Of a stretch of DNA of 13,702 nt, positions 11,506-13,702 are shown in pieces; the first letter of the stretch is position 1, and each line of letters starts with the position of its first letter. The DNA comes from JAIOPA01 sp964655175 (lineage in GTDB: Bacteria > Eisenbacteria > RBG-16-71-46), in contig CAZZLY010000082.1 of assembly GCA_964655175.1 (NCBI GenBank), forward strand, positions 1 through 13,702, in the 5' to 3' direction. The notes beneath the pieces were generated by a model. The model was not told the DNA's origin. It did not search any database and was given only the letters and a program-made list of their open reading frames with translations. Made by a program: the position numbers and the translations under genes.

Positions 11506-13702
11506 CCCCGGCCCACGTTCCCCGTCCGAGCGTCGCTCCCGCGTCGCTCCCAGCCCCGGCTTCGACGACCCCGGGTGGTCGGTGCCGGGCTTCGCTGTGT
11601 CGGACGGGGATGCTCGCGATCGTGATCGTGCTCTCGATGTCGAGGCCCGGCGGTGCGCGCGCCCAAAGCCTGCGCACCGATCTGCCCATCACGAACGGGC
11701 AGGTCTCGGCACAACTCGTCAAGGGTGACACGCTCTATCTGGGCGGCAGTTTCTCATTCGTCGGGCCGGTGACCGGCGCCGGTGTTCCGGTGGACACCGC
11801 GACCGCGCAGCCGACGGCCGCGTATCCCGCGGTCAACGGGACCGTGCAGACGGCGATCCCCGATGGCAGCGGTGGCTGGTATCTGGGCGGCCTGTTCACC
11901 GCCGTCGGGAACGCGTCCCGCACCAATCTGGCGCACGTGCGCGCCGACGGCACCGTGGATACGTGGGCTCCGAGCAGCAACGGTCTCGTGCGCTCCCTCG
12001 TGCTGCGTGGCACGACCCTCTACGTGGGCGGTGATTTCACGCTGCTCAACGGCACGGCGCGCAATCGTGTCGGCGCGGTCCACGCGACCACGGGCGCGCT
12101 GCTCACCTGGAACCCCAACGCCAACAACTCGGTGCGCGCGCTCGTGGCCGGTCCCGCCGGATTGTTCGTCGGTGGACAGTACACCGCGATCGGTGGCCAG
12201 ACGCGCAATCGCATCGCGCTCCTCGACTTCACCACGGGCTCCGCGCTCACGAGCTGGAACCCGGGTGCCAACAGCATCGTGCAGGCGATGGTCTACGAGC
12301 CCGCGACGAGCCAGCTCTACGTGGGTGGGCAATTCACCAACATCGCCAGCACGGCCCGCAATCGTCTGGCCGCGCTCGATCCGGTCACGGGTGCGGCGTC
12401 GGGCTGGAACCCGAACATGGGCGGCAGCGTCAACGCCCTCGCCGTCGGTCCGACCGGGATGGTGTACGCCGGTGGACTCTTCACCACCGTCGGCGCCCTG
12501 ACGCGCAATCGCATCGTCGAGCTGGATCCGACGAGCGGTCTGGCGACGGCGTGGAATCCCAACGCCGGCAGCACCGTGAACGGACTCGTCGCGGTGGACG
12601 GCGTCGTTTACGCGGGCGGTGACTTCCTCGCGATCGGTGGCCAGCCTCGCAGTCGCATCGCGCGGCTCTCGGTGGCGACCGGCGCTGCACAGGACTGGAA
12701 TCCGAGCGCCTTCGGCAGCGTGCTCGCCCTCGCGCTCGACGCCAATGGTTCGCTGTTCGTCGGCGGTTCGTTCAATGGCATCGGCGGCATCGCGCGCAAC
12801 AACCTCGCAGCGGTCTCGCTCGCCACGGGGCAGCTGCTCCCGTGGGACCCGAACGCGGACAATCAGGTCCAGGCGCTGGCACTCGCGGGCGATGCGATCG
12901 TGGTCGGCGGCAACTTCACGCAGGTGGGCGGCGCGATCCGCAACAACCTGGCGATCGTCGATGCCGCCAGCGGTCTGGCGAGCGGCTTCGATGCCAACGT
13001 GGACGGTCCGGTCTCCGCGGTGAGTGTGCTCGGGAATCGCGTCTACCTCGGCGGTCTGTTCGCCAACGTCGGTGGCCAGCCGCGCGTCGATCTGGCCGCG
13101 GTCGACGTCGGTACCGGCGCGCTCACCCCGTGGACGGCCGATGCGAACGATCAGGTGTTCGCGGTGCACGCCACGCCCGAGGCCGTGTACGTGGGCGGTA
13201 ACTTCACGACGCTCGCGGGCGTGACGCGCAGCTACGTGGGTGCGCTCGACCCGACCACCGCCGCCGTGCAGTTGTGGGCGCCCGAGGCCAACGGCACGGT
13301 GCGCGTCCTCACCTCGACGTGCGATCGCGTGTTCGCGGGCGGCTTCTTCACCAGCATCGGCTCACAGGCGCGCAATCGCGCCGCGAGCCTCAATCGTTTC
13401 AACGGTGGCGCGGGGGCGTGGGATCCCAACGCCAACGGCCCCGTGTACTCGATCCTGCCGTCGGCCGGTGTGGTCTATCTGGGTGGCGTGTTCAGTCAGG
13501 TCGGCGGGGTGACGCGCAATCGTCTCGCGGCCGTCGATCCCATCGGCGGGACGGTGTCCACCACCTGGAACCCCAACTCGAGCGGCACGGTGCGTTCGGT
13601 GGTCGGGGTGTCGGGGGGCGTGGCGGTGGGTGGCGCGTTCGCCACGATGCTCGGCGCACCGACCGGGAACGTCGCGATCGTGACCGGGGACGCGGGGGCG
13701 AG
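11502..13702 (+). CDS. Large exported delta-60-like repeat protein (3' end outside window)
   Basis: The frame stays open from 11502 to the window end, giving at least 733 residues. From GTG 11502 the first 36 residues are Pro/Ala/Arg-rich. A hydrophobic stretch follows (MLAIVIVLSMS, 37-47) with likely cleavage after GARAQ near residue 55. Residues 80 onward are tandem repeats of about 48 residues. The consensus has a VYVGGxFTxIGG strand pair, then RNRLAALD, TG and WNPNANG, ending in a V.AL hydrophobic turn. This resembles delta-60 repeats and suggests an extended beta-rich, propeller- or solenoid-like surface protein. GTG 11502 overlaps the upstream stop (GTGA) but has no ribosome site; ATG 11610 is the alternative start and would give a shorter signal peptide lacking basic residues. 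It forms an operon with the cohesin-like gene. An adhesive or surface-layer role is inference. The missing C-terminus may hold a sorting tail. Confidence 0.82.
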   Translation, partial: MTPAHVPRPSVAPASLPAPASTTPGGRCRASLCRTGMLAIVIVLSMSRPGGARAQSLRTDLPITNGQVSAQLVKGDTLYLGGSFSFVGPVTGAGVPVDTATAQPTAAYPAVNGTVQTAIPDGSGGWYLGGLFTAVGNASRTNLAHVRADGTVDTWAPSSNGLVRSLVLRGTTLYVGGDFTLLNGTARNRVGAVHATTGALLTWNPNANNSVRALVAGPAGLFVGGQYTAIGGQTRNRIALLDFTTGSALTSWNPGANSIVQAMVYEPATSQLYVGGQFTNIASTARNRLAALDPVTGAASGWNPNMGGSVNALAVGPTGMVYAGGLFTTVGALTRNRIVELDPTSGLATAWNPNAGSTVNGLVAVDGVVYAGGDFLAIGGQPRSRIARLSVATGAAQDWNPSAFGSVLALALDANGSLFVGGSFNGIGGIARNNLAAVSLATGQLLPWDPNADNQVQALALAGDAIVVGGNFTQVGGAIRNNLAIVDAASGLASGFDANVDGPVSAVSVLGNRVYLGGLFANVGGQPRVDLAAVDVGTGALTPWTADANDQVFAVHATPEAVYVGGNFTTLAGVTRSYVGALDPTTAAVQLWAPEANGTVRVLTSTCDRVFAGGFFTSIGSQARNRAASLNRFNGGAGAWDPNANGPVYSILPSAGVVYLGGVFSQVGGVTRNRLAAVDPIGGTVSTTWNPNSSGTVRSVVGVSGGVAVGGAFATMLGAPTGNVAIVTGDAGA
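11739..13702 (+). repeat. Tandem repeat array, ~144-bp units encoding 48-residue repeats
   Basis: Using the codon before the Gly-Gly pair as a marker, units begin at 11739, 11883, 12024, 12168, 12321, 12468, 12612, 12759, 12903, 13047, 13191, 13335, 13479 and 13626. That is 14 units, the last incomplete. Intervals are 141-153 bp, eight of them exactly 144, including five in a row from 12759 to 13479. The best conserved DNA strings are ACGCGCAATCG and TGGAACCCCAACGCC. Units diverge in sequence, so the array is old rather than freshly duplicated. Confidence 0.88.

Noticed and set aside
11754..13169. A minus-strand open frame of about 470 codons
   Set aside because: It is antisense to the repeat protein and simply mirrors its 48-residue periodicity; composition is atypical and no start signal exists.
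11739..13702. CRISPR-like regular repetition
   Set aside because: The period of about 144 bp is an uninterrupted coding frame of 48-residue protein repeats, not short identical repeats with unique spacers.
1..13702. tRNA, rRNA, insertion sequence, phage or defence genes
   Set aside because: No cloverleaf, rRNA core sequence, transposase, integrase or defence-type domain was seen on either strand.

Overview
This is a very GC-rich stretch of bacterial chromosome, densely coded on both strands, with strong G/C bias at third codon positions. That bias leaves long meaningless open frames opposite the real genes. The organism is probably a didermic, free-living bacterium. Four genes code for exported proteins, and one ends in a FlgD-like/type IX-style C-terminal sorting module. 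That module, a cohesin-like domain, 'delta-60'-like repeats and a DUF4114-like protein together suggest an Eisenbacteria-like or FCB-related lineage. The lineage is inference from style only; no marker gene (rRNA, ribosomal operon) is present to prove it.

Layout. (1) 1-1388: a GC palindrome, then an aminopeptidase P-type (M24B) peptidase with a -10-like box very close to its start. (2) 1401-3721: a redox/metal group. A secreted cupredoxin-like protein on the minus strand is divergent from msrA (methionine sulfoxide reductase A), and msrA overlaps a cation-diffusion-facilitator transporter by ATGA. (3) 3722-4229: about 500 bp without a gene, holding a 43-bp perfect inverted repeat pair related to the palindrome at the window start, and a second short direct repeat. 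(4) 4230-4986: a strong terminator and a minus-strand secreted DUF4114-like protein. (5) 4987-5463: a markedly less GC-rich divergent promoter/leader region with stem-loops. (6) 5464-9342: a plus-strand run of a four-S1-domain RNA-binding protein, a prohibitin/stomatin-like SPFH membrane protein and an exported M28 peptidase resembling carboxypeptidase Q. (7) 9320-10231: a minus-strand LysR-type regulator of the NhaR kind whose 3' end overlaps the M28 gene by 23 bp. (8) 10232-10689: an intergenic region with a strong hairpin. (9) 10690-13702: a secreted two-gene unit. A cohesin-like protein with a FlgD/Por-type tail is followed, with a GTGA overlap, by a large exported protein of 48-residue repeats (14 in view) that runs off the window.

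Most genes look like housekeeping or stress/surface functions. The parts most worth a second look are the palindromic repeat family, changed metal-site residues in three families (cupredoxin, CDF transporter, M24B peptidase), the cohesin/repeat-protein pair with its mini-ORF leader, and the stem-loop leader of the DUF4114-like gene. I found no tRNA, rRNA, CRISPR array, insertion sequence or defence system.
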